NCBI RefSeq assembly: GCF_965638725.1
Contig: NC_134959.1
Coordinates: 14,929,417-14,993,416, forward strand
Reading direction: 5' to 3'
DNA length: 64,000 bases
Source: Aptenodytes patagonicus
Lineage: Eukaryota > Chordata > Aves > Sphenisciformes > Spheniscidae
Each line of letters begins with the position of its first letter. Within the stretch, counting starts at the first letter, position 1. Both the position numbers and the translations under genes were made by a program. Under the pieces are notes generated by a model, which ran no database searches, was not told the DNA's origin, and worked only from the letters and a program-made list of their open reading frames with translations. Below are positions 40,451-51,700 of this stretch, one piece after another.

Positions 40451-40516
40451 CTGCTGGTCGCACTCCGGGCAGGACTTGGTGGCCATCTTCACTTTCTTGG
40501 CCCTGCTCGAGGACAT
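40451..40516 (-). CDS. C16orf87 exon 1 (start codon and first zinc knuckle)
   Basis: Sixty-six nt encoding MSSSRAKKVKMATKSCPECDQQ in full codons, up to CAG|GTGAGG. The start at 40516 fits the family: human C16orf87 has the same start apart from residues 3-4. Context is CGAGCATGT, with A at -3. A second in-frame Met at codon 11 is also conserved. The SCPEC cysteines are the first half of the UPF0547 zinc-ribbon-like motif. Just upstream, the 5' UTR has a GCA/CGG-type triplet-rich stretch, and a longer out-of-frame upstream ORF may overlap this start. Confidence 0.96.
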
Positions 40517-40520
40517 GCTC

Positions 40521-40549
40521 GCTGCTGCTACTGCTGTTGCCGCCGCCGG
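40521..40549 (-). repeat. Triplet-rich 5' UTR segment (CGG/CAG-like)
   Basis: Read on the minus strand, CGGCGGCGG is followed by CAACAGCAGTAGCAGCAGC, ending only four bases before the C16orf87 ATG. It is interrupted and short. It is the kind of unstable triplet composition common in CpG-island 5' UTRs. Confidence 0.6.
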
Positions 40550-40788
40550 AGCGCCGGCCGCCCCGCCCCGCGGCGGGCGGGGAGGGCAGGGGCGCGGCGC
40601 AGGCCGGGGGCGCGGGGCCGGCAGGAGCCTGCGCAGCCTCCGCGGGCCCGGCCCGCGCCCAGCGCCCGCCCCCGGCGCGGCCCTCCGACAAAGAGGAGCC
40701 GCTCCCCCGCCCCACCGCCGCCGGCTCAGCCCTGCCCACCCCGGCGACGGCAGAGCTGGGGCGGGGCGCGTGCGCCAGGAGCCGGCTC

Positions 40789-40836
40789 CGCCGCCGGATT
40801 GGCTGCGCGCCTCGCGCCGCCGGATTGGCTGCGCGC
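40789..40836 (-). promoter_or_regulatory. Duplicated CCAAT-box module upstream of C16orf87
   Basis: A perfect 22-bp direct repeat (40789-40810 and 40815-40836, period 26) carries one CCAAT box per copy on the minus strand (40802-40798 and 40828-40824). The boxes lie about 280-310 bp upstream of the C16orf87 ATG and share the orientation of that gene. NF-Y commonly binds paired CCAAT boxes spaced by two to three helical turns, so this is a strong candidate core-promoter module. Confidence 0.65.
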
Positions 40837-41070
40837 GGGAGGGCTCGGAGCCGTGTAACGGCCGGGCTGTCGCGGGTCAGTAACGGCCCCTCGCGTCCCC
40901 AGCCCGGGGCTGAGGCGCCAGGGCTGAGGCGGCGCCGAGGGGAAATCGGGGAGAGCCGGCGGCGGGGGACCGCGGAGCTGTGGTGCCCGCCCCGAGCCTA
41001 ACCTCTCGCTGCCACCTCCTCACGCGGCCCAGCGCCGCCGGGGCTCCGGCGCGATCGCGCTTCTCAGGTG

Positions 41071-43844
41071 TCTTCGGCGTGGCTGAAAGCTGGTCAATGC
41101 TCCGCAAAAGCTAGTTCCTTCTTGGTTCTCGTGTTTCCACGGTCTTCTGTTTAATTCGAGGTAATACGTGAGAGGGCAGCTCTGTTATCGCCTTCCCAGC
41201 TACCTGCACCCCATAAGCAGCACCAGCAGGATGAAGTTACGCTGAAGCGTACAGCAGCCAGCAAGTGTTAAATAACTTTTTCTAGCCTTCATCTCAATTC
41301 AGAAAAAGGAAAGACTAAAGTTGAGGGGGAGGGTTATCGCCTGCTGTTCCATTATCTTTGGGAGCCTGGTGGTTCAACAATTAGGGTATTCAGTCATGCC
41401 TCTCAACGTTTTTGTTACACTTGCAGGTTTGATGTTTTTACATTAGTATGTTAATATTCCTGTCACTCCCACCTAAAAATGTTAATAGCATAATGTTATA
41501 TATATAACTGCACTGTTATATTTCTTGTAAAATATGTTCTTTGTAAAGAAATAAAGCAGCTAGAAATACTCATTTCAACTCCAAAGTTCCGTCAGGATAC
41601 AGCTCTTAGGCTGAAACTTTGCATCAGAATGTAAAAGTTTTGTATTCCTACAAAATGTTTATATCTGAATCATTTACCTCCGGACTTAAAAAAAGAGGAA
41701 AATGATAATGACAATACCACTATTAACAGGAGTTTGGATCTTTTTTTTTTGTACCACAAAATGTCTACAGGAGAAAAGTGCAGCAAAGTCTCAACAGAAA
41801 ATTCTTTTTGAAGATTACAGTTTAAAATAGCCTGAAGTACAGCTGCCAACATTAAAGAACTGTACTGGAACTGTAATGCTTTCACATGGGTAGCAATGAG
41901 TGCATCTGTGAGGCTGGCTCTGGGCCCAATATAACAGAATTTTTATTTTATGTTTGTAGTTCAGTCTTGAACTCAGTTTGCTGCACCTAAGTAGTGAGGA
42001 AAAAACACTGGAGGAGAGGCAGTTTTAATAAGACTTTTGTTTATACTTCTCTTTCAGGGAAATTAACCTAAAAGCAGTTTGGAGGAAACTTTTTTAAAGT
42101 TACTTTTACAGCCATTTAGATGTTAATACCCTACAGCTGAAGGCCCAGTGGTCTTACCTTCTGGTGGCTTCTTGACCGTCCCTACGGATCAGATAACTCA
42201 CAGTATCCCAGTTGCCAAGTAAGCTTGTCTACAGTCTCACTAGTGCTTGATTTATTCAGCTTAATTGTTGAGGCTAATTTATTACAGGTTCTGTGAAACT
42301 TGAAAATTCCAGATTCATAAAAGACCACACATGCTCTAGATAAGCAATATGGTTTTATTACAGATTTCTAAGTGACATGATTGCTGCACACATCTTAAAT
42401 GTAGACTGTAAAAACGGAAACATATTCTGAAAGGCCACATAGAAAAACAAATTACATATATCTATTCTGAGGAAAATCTGAACATTTAGGAGATAACACA
42501 GGGAAGTTGTGTGATATCATAAACTTAACAACAGTAAAGAGGTACATCCTCACCTTAATCATCTGAAATGTGGTTCCTCTTAGTAATCTTGATGGTTAAT
42601 CTTCTCCTATGACAAAGTCCACAGGTGACAACCTTAGGATAAAATTTTTCTTTTCTGAATTTTAAAAACAAATCTCTCCCACTTCATACTAACCATGATC
42701 TCCTCAGCGTAGATTTCTCACGTTTACCATGTGAAGTGGGAGGCTGCAGTTCTGGCTCCAAGTACGATCACTCCAAGTCATTTACCGTCTTCTCTTGTTG
42801 ACAACTTATCTCTATGATTATCAGGGGCAGATCTCCGATGAGAGCTCCTGGATAAAACAGAATAACAGAACTCTGGACTATGCTATTTTTCACATGTAAA
42901 CTGAGGAAATACAAGGGGTTTAATCACTTCTAATCTGTTTAGGCTCCACTTTTCCCACCTAGCCCAGGACAACATCTTCCTGCCCTAAAGAGGGAGAAGC
43001 CATCTCAAAGCATCCTAGCAGAGAGGGACATATCTTGTAATGGACAGAGACGCCGTGAAGACAGCCCCTAAATGAAGAAGAGTATGATCCATATTTGTAC
43101 AAAACACTGTACTTCTCACTGTACTTGATTTCACAAGTCTTTCATATAAATATTTATAACTTTGTGTATTCACTAATACACCAAGTTAAGTAAGTCACTG
43201 AAAAATCTATTCCGGTAATAGACCAGCTGCACTGTTTCTTTGTTGTTGTTTTTCACTCTTCTTAAATGAATTGATTTAATGTAAAACTGTTGTGAGATTT
43301 AAATGACCAGAAGGATCTGTTTGGTAAATGGTTTTTCTACCTGTTTTCCACTGGAAGCCCTACATGTCACGACAGGCTGCAGTGGAAGCTTTCGCATTAT
43401 TGCAACACAAAGGATTTTGATTTCAGGTGATAAATGCTGATAGAGGTAATTGCTCCAGATAGCTTTATATTTTTGCTGGGGTAAAAAGTAAAGACAGGAA
43501 AATAACCTCAACATTTTGATTCTAAATTACTCACATAAAGCAAAAGAGGATGGATGCTTATTAAACTATTCTACAACTAAGATTTCCACCACTGGAACAC
43601 GTAGTAGTTAGACTTTAAGTGTAATGCACACTAACACGAAATTAAAGCAATGCTGGAATGGATATATGAATTGTAGGCAAACAAAAATAAACTCATAATA
43701 TAAAGTCCATATGGTCAAAATATAACTAGAAGTGGTTTAAATCCTGAATATTGATAGCGGGGGAACATCACTGAACTCTGATTATCATCTCTCCACACAA
43801 ATATACTCTGACTGTACAGTCACTCAGTCTTTAACAGTGAGACC
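41071..43844. other. Intergenic DNA between C16orf87 promoter and CR1
   Basis: AT-rich, with no recognised exon, RNA gene or mobile element. Open frames of up to 71 codons are within chance expectation. Confidence 0.6.
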
Positions 43845-45416
43845 AGTTATCCTCAGGGTACTCGGCCCCCTGAGCTGGAAGACAGGGACGGCGAGCAGGA
43901 TAAAGCCCCCTTAATCCTAGAGGAAGCAGTCAACGACCTGCTACGCCACCTGGATGCTCACAAGTCTATGGGGCTGGATGGGATCCACCCGAGAGTGCTG
44001 AGGGAGCTAGCGGAGGTGCTCGCCAAGCCGCTCTCCATCATTTATCAGCAGTCCTGGTTAACAGGGGAGGTCCTGGACGACTGGAGGCTTGCCAATGTGA
44101 CGCCCATCTACAAGAAGGGCCGGAAGGAGGCTCTGGGGAACTACAGGCCTGTCAGCCTGACCTCGGTGCCGGGGAAGATTATGGAGCTGTTCATCTTGAG
44201 GGCGCTCACAAGGCATGAGCGGGACAACCAGGGGATCAGGCCCAGCCAGCACGGGTTCATGAAAGGCAGGTCCTGCTTGACCAACCTGATCTCCTTCTAT
44301 GACCAGGTGACCCGCCTAGTGGATGAGGGAAAGGCTGTGGATGTGGTCTACCTGGACTTCAGTAAGGCCTTTGACACTGTTTCCCACAGCATTCTCCTCG
44401 AGAAGCTGGCGGCTCACGGCTTAGACAGGTGTACTCTGCGCTGGGTAAAAAACTGGCTGGACAGCCGGGCCCAGAGAGTTGTGGTGAATGGAGTTCAATC
44501 CAGTTGGCGGCCGGTCACGAGCAGTGTTCCCCAGGGCTCAGTTTTGGGGCCGGTCTTGTTCAATATCTTTATCAATGATCTGGATGAGGGGATCGAGTGC
44601 ACCCTCAGTAAGTTTGCAGATGACACCAAGTTGGGCGGGAGCGTTGATCTGCTCGAGGGTAGGAAGGCTCTGCAGAGGGACCTGGACAGGCTGGATCGAT
44701 GGGCCGAGGCCAACTGTATGAGGTTCAACAAGGCCAAGTGCCGGGTCCTGCACTTCGGCCACAACAACCCCATGCAGCGCTACAGGCTTGGGGAAGAGTG
44801 GCTGGAAAGCTGCCTGGCGGAAAAGGACCTGGGGGCGCTGGTCGACAGCCGGCTGAACATGAGCCGGCAGTGTGCCCAGGCGGCCAAGAAGGCCAATGGC
44901 ATCCTGGCCTGTATCAGAAATAGTGTGGCCAGCAGGAGTAGGGAAGTGATCGTGCCCCTGTACTCGGCACTGGTGAGGCCGCACCTCGAATACTGTGTTC
45001 AGTTTTGGGCCCCTCACTACAAGAAGGACATGGAGGTGCTGGAGCGTGTCCAGAGAAGGGCAACGAGGCTGGTGAGGGGTCTGGAGAACAAGTCTTATGA
45101 GGAGCGGCTGAGGGAACTGGGGCTGTTTAGCCTGGAGAAAAGGAGGCTGAGGGGAGACCTCATCGCTCTCTACAACTCCCTGAAAGGAGGTTGTAGCGAG
45201 GTGGGTGTCGGTCTCTTCTCCCAAGTAACTAGCGATAGGACGAGAGGAAACAGCCTCAAGTTGCGCCAGGGGAGGTTTAGATTGGACATGAGGAAAAATT
45301 TCTTTACTGAAAGAGTGGTGAAACATTGGAACAGGCTGCCCAGGGAAGTGGTTGAGTCCCCATCCCTGGAGGTATTTAAAAGATGTGCAGATGAGGCACT
45401 TAGGGATGTGGTTTAG
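43812..45416 (+). CDS. CR1 ORF2 reverse transcriptase, 5'-truncated but uninterrupted
   Basis: The frame is open from just after a TGA at 43809-43811 to the TAG at 45414-45416, and CR1-like coding is clear from about 43846. Numbered from the Met at 43968 (482 residues), recognisable RT motifs are [16 protein letters not shown] (near 58-73), [13 protein letters not shown] (near 95), [13 protein letters not shown] (128-140), [13 protein letters not shown] (187-199), and the catalytic FADDTKLGG (216-224) with both aspartates present. The CR1 C-terminal domain follows, ending in [20 protein letters not shown]. The endonuclease domain and ORF1 are missing, so the copy cannot be autonomous. The lack of any stop or frameshift over 1.6 kb implies a fairly recent insertion. 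No host function is implied. Confidence 0.9.
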   Translation: MYSHSVFNSETSYPQGTRPPELEDRDGEQDKAPLILEEAVNDLLRHLDAHKSMGLDGIHPRVLRELAEVLAKPLSIIYQQSWLTGEVLDDWRLANVTPIYKKGRKEALGNYRPVSLTSVPGKIMELFILRALTRHERDNQGIRPSQHGFMKGRSCLTNLISFYDQVTRLVDEGKAVDVVYLDFSKAFDTVSHSILLEKLAAHGLDRCTLRWVKNWLDSRAQRVVVNGVQSSWRPVTSSVPQGSVLGPVLFNIFINDLDEGIECTLSKFADDTKLGGSVDLLEGRKALQRDLDRLDRWAEANCMRFNKAKCRVLHFGHNNPMQRYRLGEEWLESCLAEKDLGALVDSRLNMSRQCAQAAKKANGILACIRNSVASRSREVIVPLYSALVRPHLEYCVQFWAPHYKKDMEVLERVQRRATRLVRGLENKSYEERLRELGLFSLEKRRLRGDLIALYNSLKGGCSEVGVGLFSQVTSDRTRGNSLKLRQGRFRLDMRKNFFTERVVKHWNRLPREVVESPSLEVFKRCADEALRDVV

Positions 45417-45501
45417 TGGACATGGTGGTGTTGGGTCGATGGTTGGACTCTATGATCTTAGAGGTCTTTTCCAACCTTAATGATTCTATGATTCTATGAT
45501 T
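43845..45501 (+). mobile_element. CR1 LINE, 5'-truncated, with intact 3' end
   Basis: About 1.66 kb of a chicken-repeat-1 family retrotransposon in plus orientation. It runs from the middle of ORF2 through the short 3' UTR (with the characteristic GGTTGGACTCTATGATC-type segment) to the terminal tandem ATTCTATG octamers at 45483-45490 and 45491-45498, the diagnostic CR1 end. The 5' boundary, roughly 43845, is judged from where CR1-like coding starts. No target-site duplication is evident, as usual for CR1. It sits midway between the two divergent promoters. Confidence 0.92.
45483..45498 (+). repeat. CR1 3'-terminal octamer repeats
   Basis: Two perfect ATTCTATG units followed by a partial third. 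CR1 elements end in such short tandem units rather than poly-A, and these are thought to be recognised by their reverse transcriptase. Confidence 0.9.
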
Positions 45502-45506
45502 AGTTT

Positions 45507-45535
45507 TCTAGATGCTGTGGATGTCTAGATGCTGT
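45507..45535. repeat. Short direct repeat TCTAGATGCTGT x2
   Basis: Identical 12-mers at 45507-45518 and 45524-45535, period 17, beginning six bases after the CR1 3' end. They may be a local duplication in the insertion target. Confidence 0.7.
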
Positions 45536-45670
45536 AAGTTACAATGAGCATATGTAAGTATTAACTTTGTCTCTTATAGATAAATGTAAGATATACAGGT
45601 ATACAGTTTTGTTTGATCTAGTTTTCCTGATTCTATGCCCAATGCCTCAACTATGAAACCATCTGCTTTG

Positions 45671-45705
45671 GTTTGAGACTGCAGTTTGAAACTGCAGTCT
45701 CAAAC
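45671..45705. repeat. 35-bp near-perfect palindrome
   Basis: Arms GTTTGAGACTGCAGTTT (45671-45687) and its exact reverse complement (45689-45705) are separated by a single G. With 17-bp arms and a one-base centre, the DNA could extrude a cruciform and RNA would form a tight hairpin. It lies about 170 bp past the CR1 end. No known transposon terminus or RNA gene is recognised. Confidence 0.9.
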
Positions 45706-48700
45706 ACAAATTTCTTTTCCTGAAGACCACAGTCAGTGTTGTCAGACAGCAGTGCGCTACTACCATACCACTACCACTACCAGGACCAAAGCAACAGGAA
45801 AAGCACTAGACCTCTGCTATCTCGGCAGGGCCTGAATTTCTGAGAAGTAAATTACATTTATGCCCTAGAAAGTATCCTTCAGATTCCCAGTTTGTCATGC
45901 CAGCCCTCTCCATCCTTACTACCGGTATTGTATGATGAAGAAAGAATCAAACATCTTGTCATTTGCAATATCCTTTCCTGTGACAGTGCAACCTATTGAT
46001 TTTTTTCTATCCTTCCTCTTCCTTGAGTCTCTGTCTTGAGCCCAGTTCCCATGCAGGGCATGAGAACGCACTCTTCTGTACTTGTGAGCATCTTGGGCTC
46101 CCCCAAGTGTGTGTTGTGGTTTCTGTGTGAGTACAGAGTTACTGAATTGGCTGATTTGCCCTTTTCCTTTTCTTCTTAGTATTTGTTATGTCTCAGAGGG
46201 TGGGTTTTGTTTCCCATCTCTCTCTGCATCTTGTTTTCAGCCTACAGCAATCCATTACCAGCAGAGGTCTTTCTCCAGAGATACACGAAGACAAGACAGG
46301 ATTATTTTTTATATAAAGTGTGACTGTTGCCAGAAGCACAAATGTGTTCTGTGTAGGCAGGACATCCAGATTTCATTCCTGAATCAAGACCAAATCCATG
46401 CAACCAGGACCTTGAGACTATTTTTGGATTTTTTTTTCGTCTTAACTGAGAAGGTCCAGGCATAGCAAAACAGAGACTCTCTTGGTATTTCAGAGCGTCT
46501 TTGTAACAGCAGGGGGCTCTGCTGTGTATAGTAACTTCATCACCTAGTGAAGAAGTTAATGAATATACAGGAGAACTAAGAGAGATCTATGACAATAGCC
46601 TGCCTTTCTTTATAGAACAAATAAACTAGACAGTGACAGCTGTTCAACTATTCTAATACAAACAAAAATATTTTCCTTATTGAATACAAACAAGATAGTA
46701 TTCACAGCTAAACAACTGATTATTAAGATTTACGAAACAGACATATATTTTTCTTGTTATTCTAATTTATTAACACATTAGTTTTGAGTTCTGAAAGTCC
46801 AGGACTACTTCTTTTGCATCATTTCTGAGGTTTAATCCAGCACTAAGAAAAAAATAACAAATACCTTTTTAAGGGTACGGGTACCTCCTCTCTTAGAGAG
46901 TCAATAACGAATGGCACCTTACAAGACCAAGCCTCATTTAAAATGTGCTTTACACTAATTTAAAATAGAAAATAAGAAAGCTATGCCTTCTCCATTTTAT
47001 GAAAAGCTACACATGACTTTTTAAGTGTCTGTTCCTGAAGGCTTCTTTTCTTCGCTGTTGTCACAACAGAGTCCAGCTGACCTGAATGGTCTGAGATCTT
47101 AGGGTTCTTTCCCCCCTTCACTGGAATGCAGTGTATATGCCCGCCACACCGGCTTCCTGCACACTACAGTATTTTGACGTGCAACTATAATTTTACAAGA
47201 AAAAAATCCCAAAGTAGGTACAATTCACATACCTAATCCACGTTAGATTTGCAGAGAGAAGCACTTCCTAAGTTTCATTTCTGCTCACCACTGCAGACAA
47301 TTTGGAAGCATTCTGGTCTCCTGCAGTAGGGTTCCCCGTGAGATCTCCTGTGAGGGCTGACAGCCTCAGACTTGCCTAAGAGCTGACAACGTGTAGCAAG
47401 TTGAAAAATTAGATTCCTAAAATGCTGTGCAACATTGTGTCAGAAAGGTTATAACATGCACCCTGATTAAGTAATGACTTCCTAATTAGTCACCTATATT
47501 CAGTGGGGTTTTTATTCTTTCCACAGATAAAAGTACTATCTAGAGAATTATTGTTATATCTAAAATACATGGGTATTCATACCAAGAACAGAATGTATCA
47601 GAGGAAAATTACAAATAATAACAACAGCTAGATTATAATATTTGCAATGTTACCATGAATGAATTGAAGTTGTAATGTTACAGTACACAACTGGTAAGAG
47701 GGAAGTACTATATAAAAATCAATTCCTTATACAGACAAGCTTTAATCCTATTTTCTATGATTCTGGTTTTGGCAATTTCGGTAATCACAACAGTTTGCAA
47801 TACTTAATACTGTTACTGTGCTTCTCATCGGTAGATTTCAGGGTAGCTGTAATCTGAGTACCCTCTGAGTCCTTTCATAAGAAATCAACCATTACTCTAA
47901 ACGTGGGCAAGAACAACATTTAAGCGGTACAAGTGTTGGCTTTGTTCTCCAAGTACAGCTAAATATTGAGCGTTTCCCAATTACAAGGCATTTTGTTCTT
48001 CAAAATGTTGTTACACATTGGTATCTTTTGGTTTCAGGAATCCCACATTCAGGTTGACTTCCTGTCTCCAGTTTAGGTTTTGCACATGAGAGCTTGCCCC
48101 AAAAAAAAGACCATGCCACCGGTGTAAGTAAGTATGCCAGCTTCTACCAGCACAATGTAACTGCTAGCTATTTCAGACAACTATGACATAGTTATGAGCC
48201 AGCTCAAAGCGTTACTGCATCACCAAGCTTCCCAGGTAATCAAGGCCCACCCTTGCTTTACAGTCACTGCAGCACTTCCCCACCTCTGCAACGGAACGTC
48301 GTCATCGCTTGTCCACCACAACCCGTGGCGACAAAGTCTAATCAAAGTGAAGCCCACTTCAGTAAAAAACATTTTACTTTTTTTTAAGAAGTCACATCTT
48401 TTCTATACCTTTACTGTGCTTCTTTTTGTAATCAGAAAGAAACATTTTCATTTCTAGCTCCTGTGCTTTAGTAAGTTTCTGTATTAGTAATGGAAGAAGA
48501 AATCCTTGAACTTTTCCGTTTAGCTGCTTGATTTTACTTGATTCTTAAAGCAAATGTGTCTAATCCAGTGACCTTGTCCATATATTTTATAACAGTGAGT
48601 TATATGTCGCTGAAACACTCTAGGGGTAAAAACTTGGTGGGAAGATCCCTCTCTAATCAAGCTGAAGCATAACCTACAAAAGGAGTCTTATGGCCCAGGT

Positions 48701-51700
48701 CAACAGTGTTTTTTGAAAAAGATTTATTTGCTTTGTGAAGCAAGTCAGCTTCAGGTGAGATTTTTAAAAGAAGCTTTTATTAAAATATTAATAATTTAAA
48801 TTATTTAATGCCAGTAGCAGCTACTGTTCCATAAAAAAGGCTTCCAAAATTTTATTCTCACATATCAGGCCTTTTTCATGGGAAACTTTATTAAAATCCG
48901 GATGTTGTTCAGAACAGTTCGGTTTCAACAAAATCATCATTTTTCACCAAAAACCTTCTAAGCAGTTTTATTTCAAACATAGTGTGTATAAAAAATGCTT
49001 CACAAAATAAAAATACATTATTTTCATAGAGCACCTTTTCAATTAATTCTTATGAAGAGAATTCGATAGACTATTTTACACATTTCATTTTGGGTTTGTT
49101 TTTTGGGTAGGGGGTTGGGCTTTTTTTTTTGCTTATCATGAGAGAATGAGAGCTGGTAAACATTAAGATATGAAGTCACTGGACTGGCACTTTTTCCACT
49201 GACTGCACTGAGCTTTGGACCAGTTCTTAAAGATTTATGTTCAGTTTGAAGAACACTAGGAACGGTAATTTCTCTGAAGTTGCTCATTATATTCTCAACT
49301 GCTACCATCAGCAGTATTCCACAGGAAACAATCATCCTCCATACTTGTACAACGCAGAATAGAGGAAGAGTTTGCTCTTTTTGCCTAAAAAAACATAGTT
49401 TTTGTAATGTGGTTGCCATTTACTTAGTGTCCTCAGAATCCATTTAAATAGGACTTTATTATTTAAATATAATTAACAACACTTTGACATTTTAAGCTAT
49501 TAAGAGTAGTTTTCTATCCAGCGCCTCCATTTAAACGAAACAGCAGAAGAAAAACGAATGCTTAACTACTGTGTGCCATTATTGTAATCATGGGGTTTAA
49601 ACCATGCAACTAGTTATGACAAAGCAGCTTGCTGAAGGTCTGTCAAAATGGAAACGTGACAGCAGCTGTTAGTCTGTTTATCAAGGTTTTTTCTCCAACT
49701 CTCTAGCTACCTTTATTTATGAATTTGCAGTTGTTCTGCATCTCCAACTCCTCAGCATCAACATGAAATTAATTATTTTAGCTTCTTACGACTGCAAGAA
49801 AACCAGCCTCTCTCTTTATGACTAAAGATGGAATGCAACATGGGGATCAAAGAACTGCCCTTGGTAAGCAGTACTTGTCACCTGCTGTGTCTGGCTTGTC
49901 TGAAACTTGTGTTCATATGATTTTGTATAGGATACATAAACTGTCCGTTGATCAGGCCAGTTGAGCACCACCGGCCAATTTGCAAAAGCTAACGTCTTCT
50001 CTGAAGGGTATAGCGTGAGCCTGTAATTATGCGTGCTGTCTGCAGCTCAACTCAGGGGGCAGTGGTAAATACAAAAAGATACTTCATCCTTAATAGGTCA
50101 TTGCACAAGATTTTTACAAACGTGCATTAACTAATTTCACAGCTCATGAAGTAAGTTTTCTTTTCCTCATTTTAGAGGTAGATATGCCAAGCCACAAAAA
50201 GTCAGGGTGCCATGCACAAAACCAGTCACACTGACATAGGAGTGGAACGCTGACTCTCCTGAAGTCATCAGGAGCTTTGCTGCTAACTTCAAAGGGCAAG
50301 AAGATAGGCACAACTTTGCCTCAACATTGCAAGTTCATCATACACTACTTCCTTTCCTGAAAGTATCTGTATTAAAATAACATTTGGAGATACATTTGTC
50401 ATAATTAAAGCAACAGCTACTTTTTCTATAACACAAACAAGACTCCATGTTACATTGAACATGGAAAGGCTTTTTTTCATCTTATTTATTTCCTGTGTGC
50501 ATTTCTTAACTTAGGAAATTAATCAGACTATTGAATTTCACGTTTGCATATATTCATTCAAATGTTTTACTAAAAACATATGCTTTGGCTTGTGCAACAT
50601 GCATTTTAAGATTCTTAGCCTTATTCCAATGCTGCTGTGCTTTGTTACGTCCTAACAAGCAGCATTAGAGAATTTGCAAACAAGGTGTAAGGTCTTGCTT
50701 GGATTGTCAGCTAGATGCAGAAACGAAGATGTCAGCCAGTCTGCATCTTTACTTCCTGGGGGATCAATCAGAGATACTGTGGCAGTGCTGGCTGGAAACT
50801 TTCTGCTACACCAGCTGTTTCTGGGGGGCGGATTGGGGGTGGAACAGTAGTGTGTGGACCAAGAGCAAAGGTTAATTTGTGTTCTTCCCCTAGCAAAATC
50901 AGTGGTTCCAAATCCATTGGACTTCGATTTTTAATAGGCTGGGTAGCATTTCAACCCTGATTTCTAATGAACCCTGCAACATTCACGCTCAAATCAAGAT
51001 GTCTGGGAAGTCTACTTGTATACACTGAATGTACATATTAGAATTTAAAATAAGTTGAACATTACAGGTGATCTGATTAAAGCTTATTGCAAAATCAGTT
51101 CTGGTTTTGTTTTTGTGGTAAATTTGACCTTGACAAGTCTTACCACAGCTTGAAATCTTTTCTTCTGAACTACATTTTATCAAACCTGGAAAAAAAGCAC
51201 CATGACACTGCTTGTTAATTATCAGTCAAAAAGCCAGATTCAGGTAACACTCAGCTTTCCAAATACACGACTGATGACAACCTTAAAGGAAAAGTGTCAA
51301 AATGTACAGGCTCCAAAACCTGACATTTCAAAAGTTAAAAACGTTTAAAATATGGAAAAAAAAATCAGTCTGAAGGAGAAGCAGACTGCAATGTCCTGAA
51401 ACAGTTACTGAAACTGCAAATAAACAAAAATGTCCTTCTTAGAACTTGAATTTCTAATATATAGTGCTCTACTGGGTCATTTTGTAAAGAGCAGAATTTT
51501 GGAAGGAGGATAAACAGGGCCAGACACACTCCACTCAGCCTTCACAAGTTGAGCAGTAAACAAGAAAAAGCTTACAGTACAATCAGTACAATGACTGGAA
51601 ATACACAGAATTTAATTCCTGAGTAAAACAAATTAGTTTTCTGCACCATCTCAAGATGGTCCCTTCAGCGCAAAACCCATCCCATTTCTGTTATTTTGTT

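Larger units (their letters stand above)
26930..40516 (-). other. C16orf87 gene span (UPF0547 protein, 154 aa)
   Basis: Four coding exons on the minus strand join into an open frame of 22 + 32 + 61 + 39 residues, with codons split after exons 2 and 3. Introns are 4398, 2713 and 6011 bp, all GT-AG. Domains in order: a basic N-terminus; a zinc-ribbon-like UPF0547 motif with four cysteine pairs/knuckles (SCPEC near residues 15-19, CKSCPCGY near 27-34); a basic nuclear-localisation-like stretch ([15 protein letters not shown]); an AT-hook-like core RGRGRPK; and a conserved C-terminal helix. Function is poorly known. The zinc ribbon and basic stretches suggest a nuclear protein, and I recall proteomic reports linking the human protein to HDAC1/2-MIER complexes, which the sequence does not show. 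Avian differences from human are conservative. Confidence 0.95.
39690..41070. promoter_or_regulatory. CpG island covering the C16orf87 promoter and exon 1
   Basis: Base composition switches abruptly from AT-rich to very GC-rich with dense CpG near 39690 and returns to AT-rich near 41080. The island includes C16orf87 exon 1, its presumed start-site region (40520-40800) and the first part of intron 1. There is no TATA box at a sensible distance; the promoter appears to be the dispersed, CCAAT/GC-box type. The plus-strand open frames of up to 278 codons here are by-products of high GC. Confidence 0.85.

Noticed and set aside
40165..41001. 278-codon plus-strand open frame over the C16orf87 promoter
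   Set aside because: GC-driven open frame antisense to C16orf87 exon 1, with proline/alanine/arginine low complexity and no homology recognised.
44538..45326. 262-codon minus-strand open frame
   Set aside because: Antisense shadow of the CR1 reverse-transcriptase frame.
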